Source: a virus. Taken from it: a DNA stretch of 28,213 bases. The notes below the pieces were generated by a model that was given only the letters and a program-made list of their open reading frames with translations, did not search any database and was not told the DNA's origin. The position numbers were made by a program, and so were the translations under genes. Positions 23,353 through 28,213 of the stretch are shown piece after piece; the first letter of the stretch is position 1; the number at the start of each line of letters is the position of its first letter. The stretch is taken from IMG/VR virus record IMGVR_UViG_3300042468_001017, positions 1 to 28,213 of that record. One strand, 5' to 3'.

Positions 23353-23978
23353 GCAAGGTTCGTCTCACTGGCTCCACATCGGGCTACACCGAGCTGACCG
23401 CACCAGCATCGGCGGGGAACAACACGCTGGTGCTGCCCAGCGGCAACGGCAGCAACGGCCAGATCCTCGGCACCGATGGTGCGGGCAACCTGAGCTGGGT
23501 TGGTGGCCGCATGGTGCTGGAGACCGCCAAGGCATCCACCAGCGGCACCAGCGTGGACTTTACCGGGATTCCGAGTTGGGTGAAGCGGGTGACGGTGATG
23601 TTTGACAAGGTGGGCACGAATGGGGTCAGTCCATTCTTGGTTCAACTAGGAACTTCGTCTGGATTTACAGCATCCGGCTACGCTTCGCGTGCCTACGGTG
23701 TTACAACAAACACAACTGCATCGTCGATCGGATTTCTGCTTAACGACAACTCTTTGGCATCAGGTATTTACTACGGTGCAATTCCAATAAACAGTATTAC
23801 AGGCAACACGTTTGTTTATAGCGGCTTGCTTACCGATACATCCAACCCAGGCGGTGCATCGGCAAGAGTAGGAGGTGGAGTGGTTTTGTCCAACAGCCTA
23901 GACCGTCTCCGCATCACCACCGTCAACGGCACCGACACCTTTGACGAAGGCACCATCAACCTGCTTCTGGAGGGCTGA
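23349..23978 (+). CDS. Tail fibre-like protein, 209 aa
   Basis: The protein starts MSKVRLTGSTSGYTELTAPA then SAGNNTLVLPSGNGSNGQIL and GTDGAGNLSWVG. I recall this common leader from phage fibres, where 'sGYtelTAPasAGnntLtLPs' precedes a variable C-terminus. The rest, with TSGTSVDFTGIPSWVKRVTV then MFDKVGTNGVSPFLVQLGTS, is a beta-rich receptor-binding-like domain. The coding region from about 23640 to 23880 uses more A/T-ending codons than its ends, which fits an exchanged module. The ATG overlaps the previous stop (ATGA). Confidence 0.85.
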   Translation: MSKVRLTGSTSGYTELTAPASAGNNTLVLPSGNGSNGQILGTDGAGNLSWVGGRMVLETAKASTSGTSVDFTGIPSWVKRVTVMFDKVGTNGVSPFLVQLGTSSGFTASGYASRAYGVTTNTTASSIGFLLNDNSLASGIYYGAIPINSITGNTFVYSGLLTDTSNPGGASARVGGGVVLSNSLDRLRITTVNGTDTFDEGTINLLLEG

Positions 23979-23980
23979 TC

Positions 23981-24409
23981 ATGAGCACCATTGCAGCCAC
24001 CAACCTCAAGAACGCCAGCGCGGGCAGCAACAACATCGTCCTGAACACCGATGGCAGCATCGGCGGCACATGCCTGACGCAGACTTGCCGCGCCTGGGTG
24101 AACTTCAATGGCACCGGCACCGTGGCGATCCGCGCCGGTTACAACGTGAGCAGCATTACGGATAACGGAGCTGGAGACTATACGGTGAACTTCACGTCGG
24201 CGTTGGCAGACGACAGCTATTCCGTATTGGGCAGTGGCCAGGCTGGCGTTCCTGACAACGCTGTGATTTTCAAAATTGTTGGATCATCTGGTTCGGCTCC
24301 GACTACAAAAACAACCAGCGCGGTGCGGATTGGCATTGGTGGCTATGCCAGTGGTACGTCTTACATAGGTACGGATTGCACAAATGTTTCTGTCGCCATC
24401 TTCCGCTAA
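23981..24409 (+). CDS. Small tail fibre-like protein, paralogue of the gene at 22498
   Basis: The 142-residue product begins MSTIAATNLKNASAGSNNIV and then GSIGGTCLTQTCRAWVNFNG, followed by TGTVAIRAGYNVSSITDNGA and GDYTVNFTSALAD. The central domain matches the 22498 gene closely, but N- and C-terminal parts differ, so the two look like the same domain joined to different ends. The start ATG lies in TGATCATG, the same junction sequence as before the 22498 gene. This suggests a modular fibre cassette. The function is probably host binding or tip structure. Confidence 0.82.
   Translation: MSTIAATNLKNASAGSNNIVLNTDGSIGGTCLTQTCRAWVNFNGTGTVAIRAGYNVSSITDNGAGDYTVNFTSALADDSYSVLGSGQAGVPDNAVIFKIVGSSGSAPTTKTTSAVRIGIGGYASGTSYIGTDCTNVSVAIFR
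24146..24170 (+). repeat. 25-base repeat, copy 2, in a fibre gene
   Basis: Identical to 22681-22705. See copy 1. It marks the shared fibre domain of two neighbouring genes. Confidence 0.85.
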
Positions 24410-24412
24410 CTG

Positions 24413-24502
24413 ATGGCCGTCCGCAGCAAAACCGGCACCGCTGCTGTCCAGCACCTGGCTGGGCCGCCTAAGACCACCAGCCAGGGTCAAGGAATGGCTT
24501 GA
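24413..24502 (+). CDS. Short basic peptide, 29 aa, related to the gene at 24945; possibly truncated
   Basis: ATG 24413 opens a short frame that reads MAVRSKTGTAAVQHLAGPPK then TTSQGQGMA. It aligns with the start of the 24945 product (MAVKAKAGTARIEHQPGPPK then TTRQGYGQ): M-A-V-basic-x-K-x-G-T-A-x-x-x-H-x-x-G-P-P-K-T-T-x-Q-G-x-G. The other copy continues with a basic tail that is missing here, so this one may be a truncated version or a broken copy. Another frame across the end (from 24480) encodes RVKEWLDDYRRQFP and a stop, which may be a remnant or a frameshifted tail. No ribosome site is seen. Function unknown. Confidence 0.5.
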   Translation: MAVRSKTGTAAVQHLAGPPKTTSQGQGMA

Positions 24503-24541
24503 CGACTATCGCCGCCAGTTTCCCTAGTCATTCCCAATACG

Positions 24542-24634
24542 ATGCCTGTGATCTACCTCATCATTTTTTCTTCTTGCACTGCGGTTTCTCTTCTTAATAC
24601 CTATCTGCTGCGTAGGCGGCGTCAGCCCTCGTAG
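24542..24634 (+). CDS. Possible single-span membrane peptide, 30 aa
   Basis: ATG 24542 opens 30 residues: MPVIYLIIFSSCTAVSLLNT followed by YLLRRRRQPS. Residues 3-19 are strongly hydrophobic and are followed by a cluster of four arginines, the pattern of a membrane anchor with a positive inner side. Such tiny membrane peptides are common near lysis genes. No ribosome site is clear and no family is recognised. The bases here (24555-24600) are T-rich and unlike the surrounding genes. It could equally be a chance frame in a non-coding stretch. Confidence 0.3.
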   Translation: MPVIYLIIFSSCTAVSLLNTYLLRRRRQPS

Positions 24635-24656
24635 TCACCTTCACTAGACACCCGTC

Positions 24657-24663
24657 CTAAACT
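24657..24663 (+). promoter_or_regulatory. TANACT box before the DUF7936-like gene
   Basis: CTAAACT (TAAACT at 24658-24663) lies 21 bases before ATG 24685 in a non-coding gap. It is one of the boxes in the recurring set. No -35 is seen, and no Shine-Dalgarno lies between it and the start. Confidence 0.45.
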
Positions 24664-24684
24664 CCCACCATCACGCATCAACTC

Positions 24685-24954
24685 ATGGCCGACACCCAAT
24701 ACACCTGGCACATCGCCAACCTGGAACGCGAAACCGCCGAAGACGGCACCTACAGCAGCGGCGCCTACGGGTCACTGGGCTTTGAGCGCCCGGACAAGCT
24801 GATCCCATTTGCTGACCTGACCGAAGAACTGGTCATCGGCTGGGTCCAGGATGCCTTTGGTGCTGAGAAGGTCACCGAGATCTTGGCTGCTTTGCAGGCG
24901 CAGCTTGACGAGCAGCACCATCCCAGCAAGGCCAGCGGAACGCCGTGGCAGTAA
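24685..24954 (+). CDS. DUF7936-like small phage protein, 89 aa
   Basis: The 89-residue protein begins MADTQYTWHIANLERETAED and has GTYSSGAYGSLGFERPDKLI and LTEELVIGWVQDAFGAEKVT before a helical end (LAALQAQLDEQHHPSKASGT). The order 'tytWxIxxLer ... GxYxSxaYGxxxferP ... LTEexVigWVxxxfG' is that of a small protein I recall from many phages of aquatic bacteria, now listed as DUF7936 and often beside tail or lysis genes. Function is unknown. It may be shorter than usual between residues 18 and 22. The next gene starts before its stop (GTG 24945), so they overlap by 10 bases. Confidence 0.75.
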   Translation: MADTQYTWHIANLERETAEDGTYSSGAYGSLGFERPDKLIPFADLTEELVIGWVQDAFGAEKVTEILAALQAQLDEQHHPSKASGTPWQ

Positions 24955-25082
24955 AGGCAAAGGCCGGTACAGCGCGGATCGAGCACCAGCCCGGTCCGCC
25001 AAAAACTACCCGTCAAGGGTATGGGCAACGTAGCCGTCCCCGACGCAGAGGTAAGAAACCTTTGCGCGGCCAGGGTCGCTAA
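24945..25082 (+). CDS. Small very basic protein, 45 aa
   Basis: A GTG start overlapping the previous gene opens 45 residues: MAVKAKAGTARIEHQPGPPK then TTRQGYGQRSRPRRRGKKPL and RGQGR. The Arg/Lys-rich end (SRPRRRGKK) suggests nucleic acid binding. I recall closely similar small basic proteins in cyanophages ('GTxRIEHxPGPPKxTRQGxGxxSrPrr'). It is paralogous to the short frame at 24413. It is too small for a normal gene call but is well supported by pattern and overlap. Function is unknown. Confidence 0.75.
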   Translation: MAVKAKAGTARIEHQPGPPKTTRQGYGQRSRPRRRGKKPLRGQGR

Positions 25083-25085
25083 ACT
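25077..25085 (+). promoter_or_regulatory. TANACT box at the holin-like gene
   Basis: CGCTAAACT (TAAACT at 25080-25085) overlaps the stop of the basic protein gene and lies only 6 bases before ATG 25092. If it acts as a -10 box, the transcript would start at or near the ATG and be almost leaderless. It may also be chance, since TAA is a stop codon here. Confidence 0.25.
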
Positions 25086-25091
25086 GATTAC

Positions 25092-25340
25092 ATGATCGAG
25101 GTCATCGCTGCTATTGCTGGAGCGTCGATCTCCGTTGCCGCGATGGGCGCGATGGGCTTTAGCCGTCGCAACGATGAAGCACGCGAAGCTGTAATCAGAC
25201 TGACCGCTGCAGTGGAACACATTGCCACACAGCTAGAGGTGCTGCATACGGACATCAAGGAAGACCGCAAGGAAACTTTTTCACGTCTTAATGGCGTGGA
25301 GCAGCGAGTAACTATGCTTGAAGCGCGTCCCCGTTGCTGA
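25092..25340 (+). CDS. Holin-like small membrane protein with coiled-coil tail
   Basis: The 82-residue product has one N-terminal hydrophobic helix (residues about 3-22, MIEVIAAIAGASISVAAMGA) and then a long charged helix with heptad-like spacing (RNDEAREAVIRLTAAVEHIA, then TQLEVLHTDIKEDRKETFSR). This resembles small holin-type or holin-partner (XhlA-like) membrane proteins, and its place near the endolysin fits. No Shine-Dalgarno is visible. Function as holin is inferred from topology and place, not from a family match. Confidence 0.65.
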   Translation: MIEVIAAIAGASISVAAMGAMGFSRRNDEAREAVIRLTAAVEHIATQLEVLHTDIKEDRKETFSRLNGVEQRVTMLEARPRC

Positions 25341-25346
25341 AGACTC

Positions 25347-25535
25347 GTGAGCGGCGTCGTCGATTCCCGTGACATCGGACAAGGATTTACGATCGACCGC
25401 CTCGAAAACGACTGGGGCAACACCTATTACCGCGTCTGCCGTAACAGCATGTGCCGTTACTGCGAAGACGAATATGTAGCCTACATGTACGCCCAAAACT
25501 GGGGCTGGCTACCAGAAAGCCACCTACCTAGCTGA
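25347..25535 (+). CDS. Small Cys-containing protein, 62 aa, unknown
   Basis: GTG 25347 opens 62 residues: MSGVVDSRDIGQGFTIDRLE, then NDWGNTYYRVCRNSMCRYCE, then DEYVAYMYAQNWGWLPESHL and PS. The cluster C-x4-C-x2-C (CRNSMCRYC) could hold a metal, but a fourth ligand is missing in the usual place. I recall short proteins with a similar CRNSMCxYC string in cyanophages, but without known role. The 3' end overlaps by 8 bases the minus-strand HNH gene. Starts are uncertain; no ribosome site is seen. Confidence 0.65.
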   Translation: MSGVVDSRDIGQGFTIDRLENDWGNTYYRVCRNSMCRYCEDEYVAYMYAQNWGWLPESHLPS

Positions 25536-25833
25536 TCCACCAGCTAACCGCATCTTCTAGATGCGGCTCCCAAAAGTCTTGCGCTCTAAACCATTCTTTC
25601 CACTCATTACTGGACTTTTTTGTATTACAAGAAAAACAACACGCAACCAAATTACTTAAGTTTGTCTCACCACCTTTTGACTTGGGACGCACGTGATCAA
25701 GTGTTCCATTCTTGCCCAGATGTTCTCTGCAATACGCACATCTGTAATCCCAGCCCTTAAGGATTTGTTCACGAAACCGTGCCTTGGCCTCGCGTTTACT
25801 CACAAAGCCGTGGTGCTCGTCGATGTAGTCCAC
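25528..25833 (-). CDS. HNH endonuclease
   Basis: The 101-residue protein on the minus strand is an HNH nuclease. A zinc frame is given by C32-x2-C35 and C66-x2-C69. The nuclease motif LDHVRPKSKGGETNLSNLVA then CCFSCNTKK holds H47, N61 and N70. The start is GTG at 25833. Such stand-alone HNH genes act as homing endonucleases or, when beside a terminase, in packaging. Here it lies far from terL, within the lysis region and against the direction of its neighbours. That favours a mobile intronless nuclease, which is inference. The 5' end faces the divergent gene at 25930. Confidence 0.9.
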   Translation of the reverse strand: MDYIDEHHGFVSKREAKARFREQILKGWDYRCAYCREHLGKNGTLDHVRPKSKGGETNLSNLVACCFSCNTKKSSNEWKEWFRAQDFWEPHLEDAVSWWIS

Positions 25834-25929
25834 TTGGGGCTTCGACTAGCTAAACGGTAGCGAGGAAAACAGCACAGACGGGCTACCTAGCATACCTAGC
25901 GCTAGACTTACACAAAACGTCCTATCTCC
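25834..25929. promoter_or_regulatory. Divergent regulatory region with palindromes, direct repeats and TANACT box
   Basis: This 96-base gap separates the minus-strand HNH gene from the + strand membrane gene. It holds CGCTAGACT at 25900-25908 (TAGACT 21 bases before ATG 25930). The perfect palindrome CTAGCGCTAG at 25896-25905 overlaps that box. TACCTAGC occurs twice with a 9-base period (25884-25891 and 25893-25900). On the minus strand CGCTACCGT (25855-25863) lies 21 bases from the HNH start. These are features of a promoter with an operator. The repeats are seen; binding by a regulator is inference. Confidence 0.5.
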
Positions 25930-26070
25930 ATGGACTTCCTTAACCACCCCGCCTTCTGGATCGTCGTGGCTGCCGTCAGCGAACTGATCGCGCTGTCACC
26001 GCTGAAGAGCAACAGCATCGTACAACTCCTGTTCCAGGTGCTGAACCTGCTGAAAGCAAAAAAGCGCTGA
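25930..26070 (+). CDS. Small membrane protein, 46 aa, candidate holin or lysis accessory
   Basis: ATG 25930 opens 46 residues: MDFLNHPAFWIVVAAVSELI then ALSPLKSNSIVQLLFQVLNL and LKAKKR. Residues 9-22 form a hydrophobic helix and a second, amphipathic segment (28-42) ends in a basic tail. I recall similar 'xFLNHPxFWxxxAAxSExIxxxPLKSNSxxQL' proteins from marine phages next to lysozyme genes, so a role in membrane permeation or lysis is plausible. The stop overlaps the next gene. The promoter-like region upstream makes it the likely first gene of the lysis operon. Confidence 0.7.
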   Translation: MDFLNHPAFWIVVAAVSELIALSPLKSNSIVQLLFQVLNLLKAKKR

Positions 26071-26276
26071 CTCCATTCGCTATTCGCAAACGGCAATTCG
26101 ACGCGGAACTATCCGCCAAACTCGACCACGCCGAGGCTGCCTGGCACGCTAGTCAGCCTCCGGCTATCCCATTGCCCACCGTCGTTGAACACCCCATAGA
26201 TACCGAGCTGCAGACTGGCGACTCCCAGAAGCTCGGCGGACCCATCTCGATCCACGCGCCCTGGAAACGCGAATGA
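26067..26276 (+). CDS. Small protein, 69 aa, with unusual CTG start, coupled to the endolysin
   Basis: A clear open frame reads LTPFAIRKRQFDAELSAKLD then HAEAAWHASQPPAIPLPTVV, EHPIDTELQTGDSQKLGGPI and SIHAPWKRE, ending at TGA 26274-26276 in an ATGA overlap with the endolysin. No ATG, GTG or TTG lies near its 5' end. The likely start is CTG 26067, which forms a CTGA overlap with the previous stop where ATGA would be normal. The N-terminal helix (RKRQFDAELSAKLDHAEAA) and a Pro-rich middle are plausible for a small phage protein, but no family is recognised. It could be a spanin-like or accessory protein only by place. Confidence 0.6.
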   Translation: MTPFAIRKRQFDAELSAKLDHAEAAWHASQPPAIPLPTVVEHPIDTELQTGDSQKLGGPISIHAPWKRE

Positions 26277-27388
26277 CCAGCACCATTCGTCTACTCGACC
26301 TAGCTCGGTTCTACCGATCGCTTCCCCACCAAATGGCGGCTTTAGCCGAGCTGGAGGAAGCGATCAACAAAGCCGACCCCAAGCTACTCAACCGCACCCA
26401 ACCGTGGTTCAAAACCTGGAGCCAGTCCGGCAAGCAACCACCAATCGAAAACAACTGGGACGGCATTGTGATGGCCGGCCGGATTGCCGGCGCCAAATAC
26501 CCAGAACTGGTTGCCGCCCAATGGGCCCTCGAATCTAGCTGGGGCAAACTTGTAACAGGCCGCAACAACTTTTTTGGCCTAAAAGGCGATGGCACCACCA
26601 GCACCACGCAAGAATTTATAAACGGCCAGTGGATCACAATCCGCGACTCATTCCTGCAATTCCCAGACATCCAAACCGCCGTCTGCTATTTAGTTGATCG
26701 CTGGTATAAAGATTACAAAACCTACAAAGGCTGCAACAACGCCACCAGCATCGAAGACGCCGCCCACTGGCTACAAAAAGAAGGCTACGCTACCGATCCC
26801 GATTACGGAAACAAGCTGATAAAGGTAATTAACACCCAAACAGAAAAAACCATAAAAACCAACGAATCTATCCTCAAAGTCCCCTACGAATACCAGCTCG
26901 ACAACAAAAGCGGCACAGGTTACCGCGAGTGCTTCAGCTCCAGCTGTGCAATGGTTGCCCGGTACTGGAAAAAAATCGGCAACGACGACGCCTACAACCT
27001 AATCCGCCGCAAATACGGGGATAGTACAAACGTACACGCCCAAATCGCCGCTTTGAAAGAGCTGGGACTCCGCGCCACGTTCGAGCAAGAAGGCACCGCC
27101 TCCGACCTGGAAGCCGAAATCCGCATGGGCTACCCCACCCCAGTGGGCTGGCTCCATCGCGGCCCAGTCAACAAACCCACTGGTTCAGGCCACTGGAGCG
27201 TGGTGATCGGCTTCACCCCGACCCACTTCCTGCACAACGACCCAAATGGCGATGCCGATTTGGTGAATGGTGGCTATATAAGCAACAAAGGAGGCGCCGG
27301 CGTGGCATACTCCCGAAAAAACTGGCTTCCTCGCTGGCTCGTTGACGGTCCCGACAGCGGCTGGTATCTGAAAATCCGCCCGATGTGA
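26273..27388 (+). CDS. Endolysin with N-terminal GH73-like and C-terminal C39-like peptidase domains
   Basis: The 371-residue protein has two lytic-type domains. Residues about 60-190 resemble a GH73/FlgJ-type glucosaminidase: AAQWALESSWGKLVTGRNNF then FGLKGDG, with E87 as probable catalytic acid; the end is DAAHWLQKEGYATDPDYGNK. Residues about 203-355 resemble a papain-like C39 peptidase: YRECFSSSCAMVARYW with C220, GHWSVVIGF with H307, and HNDPNG with D323. It would cut glycan strands and peptide bridges of the wall at lysis. No signal peptide is seen, so release needs a holin. The ATGA overlap with the previous gene implies coupling. The order in the lysis region supports the role. Confidence 0.88.
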   Translation: MTSTIRLLDLARFYRSLPHQMAALAELEEAINKADPKLLNRTQPWFKTWSQSGKQPPIENNWDGIVMAGRIAGAKYPELVAAQWALESSWGKLVTGRNNFFGLKGDGTTSTTQEFINGQWITIRDSFLQFPDIQTAVCYLVDRWYKDYKTYKGCNNATSIEDAAHWLQKEGYATDPDYGNKLIKVINTQTEKTIKTNESILKVPYEYQLDNKSGTGYRECFSSSCAMVARYWKKIGNDDAYNLIRRKYGDSTNVHAQIAALKELGLRATFEQEGTASDLEAEIRMGYPTPVGWLHRGPVNKPTGSGHWSVVIGFTPTHFLHNDPNGDADLVNGGYISNKGGAGVAYSRKNWLPRWLVDGPDSGWYLKIRPM

Positions 27389-27390
27389 CC

Positions 27391-27612
27391 ATGAACCCAC
27401 TGGAGCAAACACCAGAAAACGCCTTCGACCAGGCGAAGCACGACCACTGGCTCAGACAGCGTTACACCGAAAAGGACTGGAACGGCTTATTCGAGGCCGC
27501 ACTGCTTTTGAACACCCTGTATCACATGGAGCGCACCAAATGCAGGTGGGCGATAAAAGAAGCCGCTAACAACCTTTCGGAAATTTGCGGCCTCGATCGC
27601 GACTCCGCTTAA
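27391..27612 (+). CDS. Small protein, 73 aa, unknown
   Basis: The product begins MNPLEQTPENAFDQAKHDHW then LRQRYTEKDWNGLFEAALLL and NTLYHMERTKCRWAIKEAAN, ending near GLDRDSA. It is helical and charged, with no recognised motif. Two starts are possible: GTG 27385, which overlaps the endolysin stop (GTGA), or ATG 27391 two codons later; the ATG is preferred but the GTG would give coupling. The 3' end meets the stop of a minus-strand gene, with a 3-base overlap of stop codons. Function is unknown. Confidence 0.6.
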   Translation: MNPLEQTPENAFDQAKHDHWLRQRYTEKDWNGLFEAALLLNTLYHMERTKCRWAIKEAANNLSEICGLDRDSA

Positions 27613-27776
27613 TCGTGCTGGAGCTTTTCAGCGTACTGCTCGTACAACCCGGTGTAGGTGGCATGTAGTGGATGCTCCGGGTTATCACGGCCATCCATAA
27701 AGAACAACTTGTCTAAAAACCGCTGGCGTGCATCTTGCACTTTAATTTCCAGCACAGCCTGTTCAGTTTCTTTCAT
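27609..27776 (-). CDS. Small protein, 55 aa, unknown, coupled to upstream membrane protein gene
   Basis: On the minus strand ATG 27776 opens 55 residues: MKETEQAVLEIKVQDARQRF then LDKLFFMDGRDNPEHPLHAT and YTGLYEQYAEKLQHD. The frame continues upstream without ATG conservation, so this start is preferred. It overlaps the preceding minus-strand gene by 14 bases. It is helix-rich and mixed in charge, and no family is recognised. It may be part of a phage early operon or of flanking sequence. What is seen is only the open frame and the overlap with its neighbour. Confidence 0.6.
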   Translation of the reverse strand: MKETEQAVLEIKVQDARQRFLDKLFFMDGRDNPEHPLHATYTGLYEQYAEKLQHD

Positions 27777-28209
27777 TTTTGAGTGCCTTGAGTTTGCGCA
27801 GGCGCTCGCTTTCGGCGCCGTTGTACGACTTGGACAGCGGCCTGAGTTTAGCCGGCGTCTCTGGAACTTCCACCAAGCAACCTGGGTAGCGGTTCCGAGC
27901 AAAGGCTAACGCCTGCCTCAAGGACTCTGCGCGGATCATATCCCGCAGCGGCCCCTGCCCTGGCAACCAGATCTGCAACTCGAAGTAGTCGAGCTTTTTA
28001 CCTTCAAGCACGGCAGGCGCTCCAGCTTTTCGGGTAGGCGGGCTCTTCAACAGTGTGCACAAAAACCTCGCTATTGCAGCGCCGACAAACAATTCGAGCA
28101 GCACTGATAGCCCGCTCGTAAGTAACCCAAGAACAAGCGTCATCAGGATTCTGAGTAAAAGCCATCCACTCGTTTGACGAGTAAACCGCCGCAACGAACT
28201 GGGATCCAA
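27763..28209 (-). CDS. Membrane protein with C-terminal soluble domain, unknown, possibly partial at the window edge
   Basis: The 148-residue frame starts at TTG 28209 as shown, but it stays open to the edge of the window, so the true start may lie outside. An N-terminal region has hydrophobic segments at about residues 15-35 and 36-52 (SGWLLLRILMTLVLGLLTSG then LSVLLELFVGAAIARFLCTL), followed by a soluble part with KKLDYFELQIWLPGQGPLRD and RAESLRQALAFARNRYPGCL. The end is very basic. No family is recognised. It may be phage or host flank. The gene at 27609 overlaps its end and is likely in the same transcript. Confidence 0.6.
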   Translation of the reverse strand: MDPSSLRRFTRQTSGWLLLRILMTLVLGLLTSGLSVLLELFVGAAIARFLCTLLKSPPTRKAGAPAVLEGKKLDYFELQIWLPGQGPLRDMIRAESLRQALAFARNRYPGCLVEVPETPAKLRPLSKSYNGAESERLRKLKALKNERN

Positions 28210-28213
28210 CCTT

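Noticed and set aside
1-28213. tRNA genes, CRISPR arrays, insertion sequences, integrase or attachment sites
   Set aside because: I looked and saw no cloverleaf, no regularly spaced repeats, no transposase and no integrase-like protein.

Overview
The window is one long stretch of a lambda-like, long-tailed (siphovirus) phage genome. It could be a free phage or a prophage: no integrase, attachment site or clear host gene is visible, so the sequence does not decide. The host is most likely a unicellular cyanobacterium of the Synechococcus/Cyanobium type. This is inferred from several small proteins and fibre modules that I recall from cyanophages: an AFGRIRTSSPLTLFDSSHRY-type virion protein, a DUF6496 protein, a DUF7936-like protein, small basic proteins, and a fibre C-terminus of the DDVFIENGQTV type. 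Nearly all genes lie on the + strand and are tightly packed, with many ATGA, TGATG or TAATG stop/start overlaps.

Layout. Positions 1-327 hold a tiny hydrophobic ORF and a non-coding leader with a hairpin and an inverted repeat. Positions 328-3695 carry the large terminase, two small basic proteins, a virion protein and two small unknowns. Positions 3732-7137 carry the portal (DUF4055 type), scaffold, major capsid protein and a strong terminator. Positions 7141-7609 hold a divergent pair: a minus-strand HTH-like gene and a small plus-strand gene whose start codons share a CATG. Positions 7612-10358 carry the connector, head-closure, neck and tail-terminator genes and the major tail protein with its terminator. 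Positions 10402-10944 carry the tail assembly chaperones G and GT, joined by a textbook -1 slippery site (CCCAAAG). Positions 10980-20966 carry the tape measure protein and the lambda M, L, K, I and J series, with one fibre-like gene inserted between M and L. Positions 20966-24409 carry a fibre cluster with a likely assembly chaperone. Positions 24413-27388 carry small genes, membrane proteins, an HNH nuclease on the minus strand, and a two-domain endolysin. After one more small + gene, 27609-28213 has two overlapping minus-strand genes of unknown function, the second running to the window edge.

How it works together. TerL packages DNA into a capsid built from portal, scaffold and coat protein. 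The connector, closure, neck and terminator proteins join it to a tail tube whose length is set by the 870-residue tape measure. The tip complex (M, L, K, I, J) carries a cluster of modular fibres. Lysis probably uses one or more of the small membrane proteins as holin plus the GH73/C39-like endolysin.

The most notable signals are: (1) the -1 frameshift site with a downstream stem between G and T; (2) a recurring TANACT box, usually preceded by C, placed 21-25 nt before the start codons of several otherwise unlinked genes, which looks like a shared phage promoter element; (3) the divergent HTH gene sharing a CATG start in the head operon; (4) a CTG start in a CTGA overlap just before the endolysin; (5) a palindromic, operator-like region before the 25930 membrane gene; and (6) gpL cysteines with exactly the spacing I recall for the lambda gpL iron-sulphur ligands.
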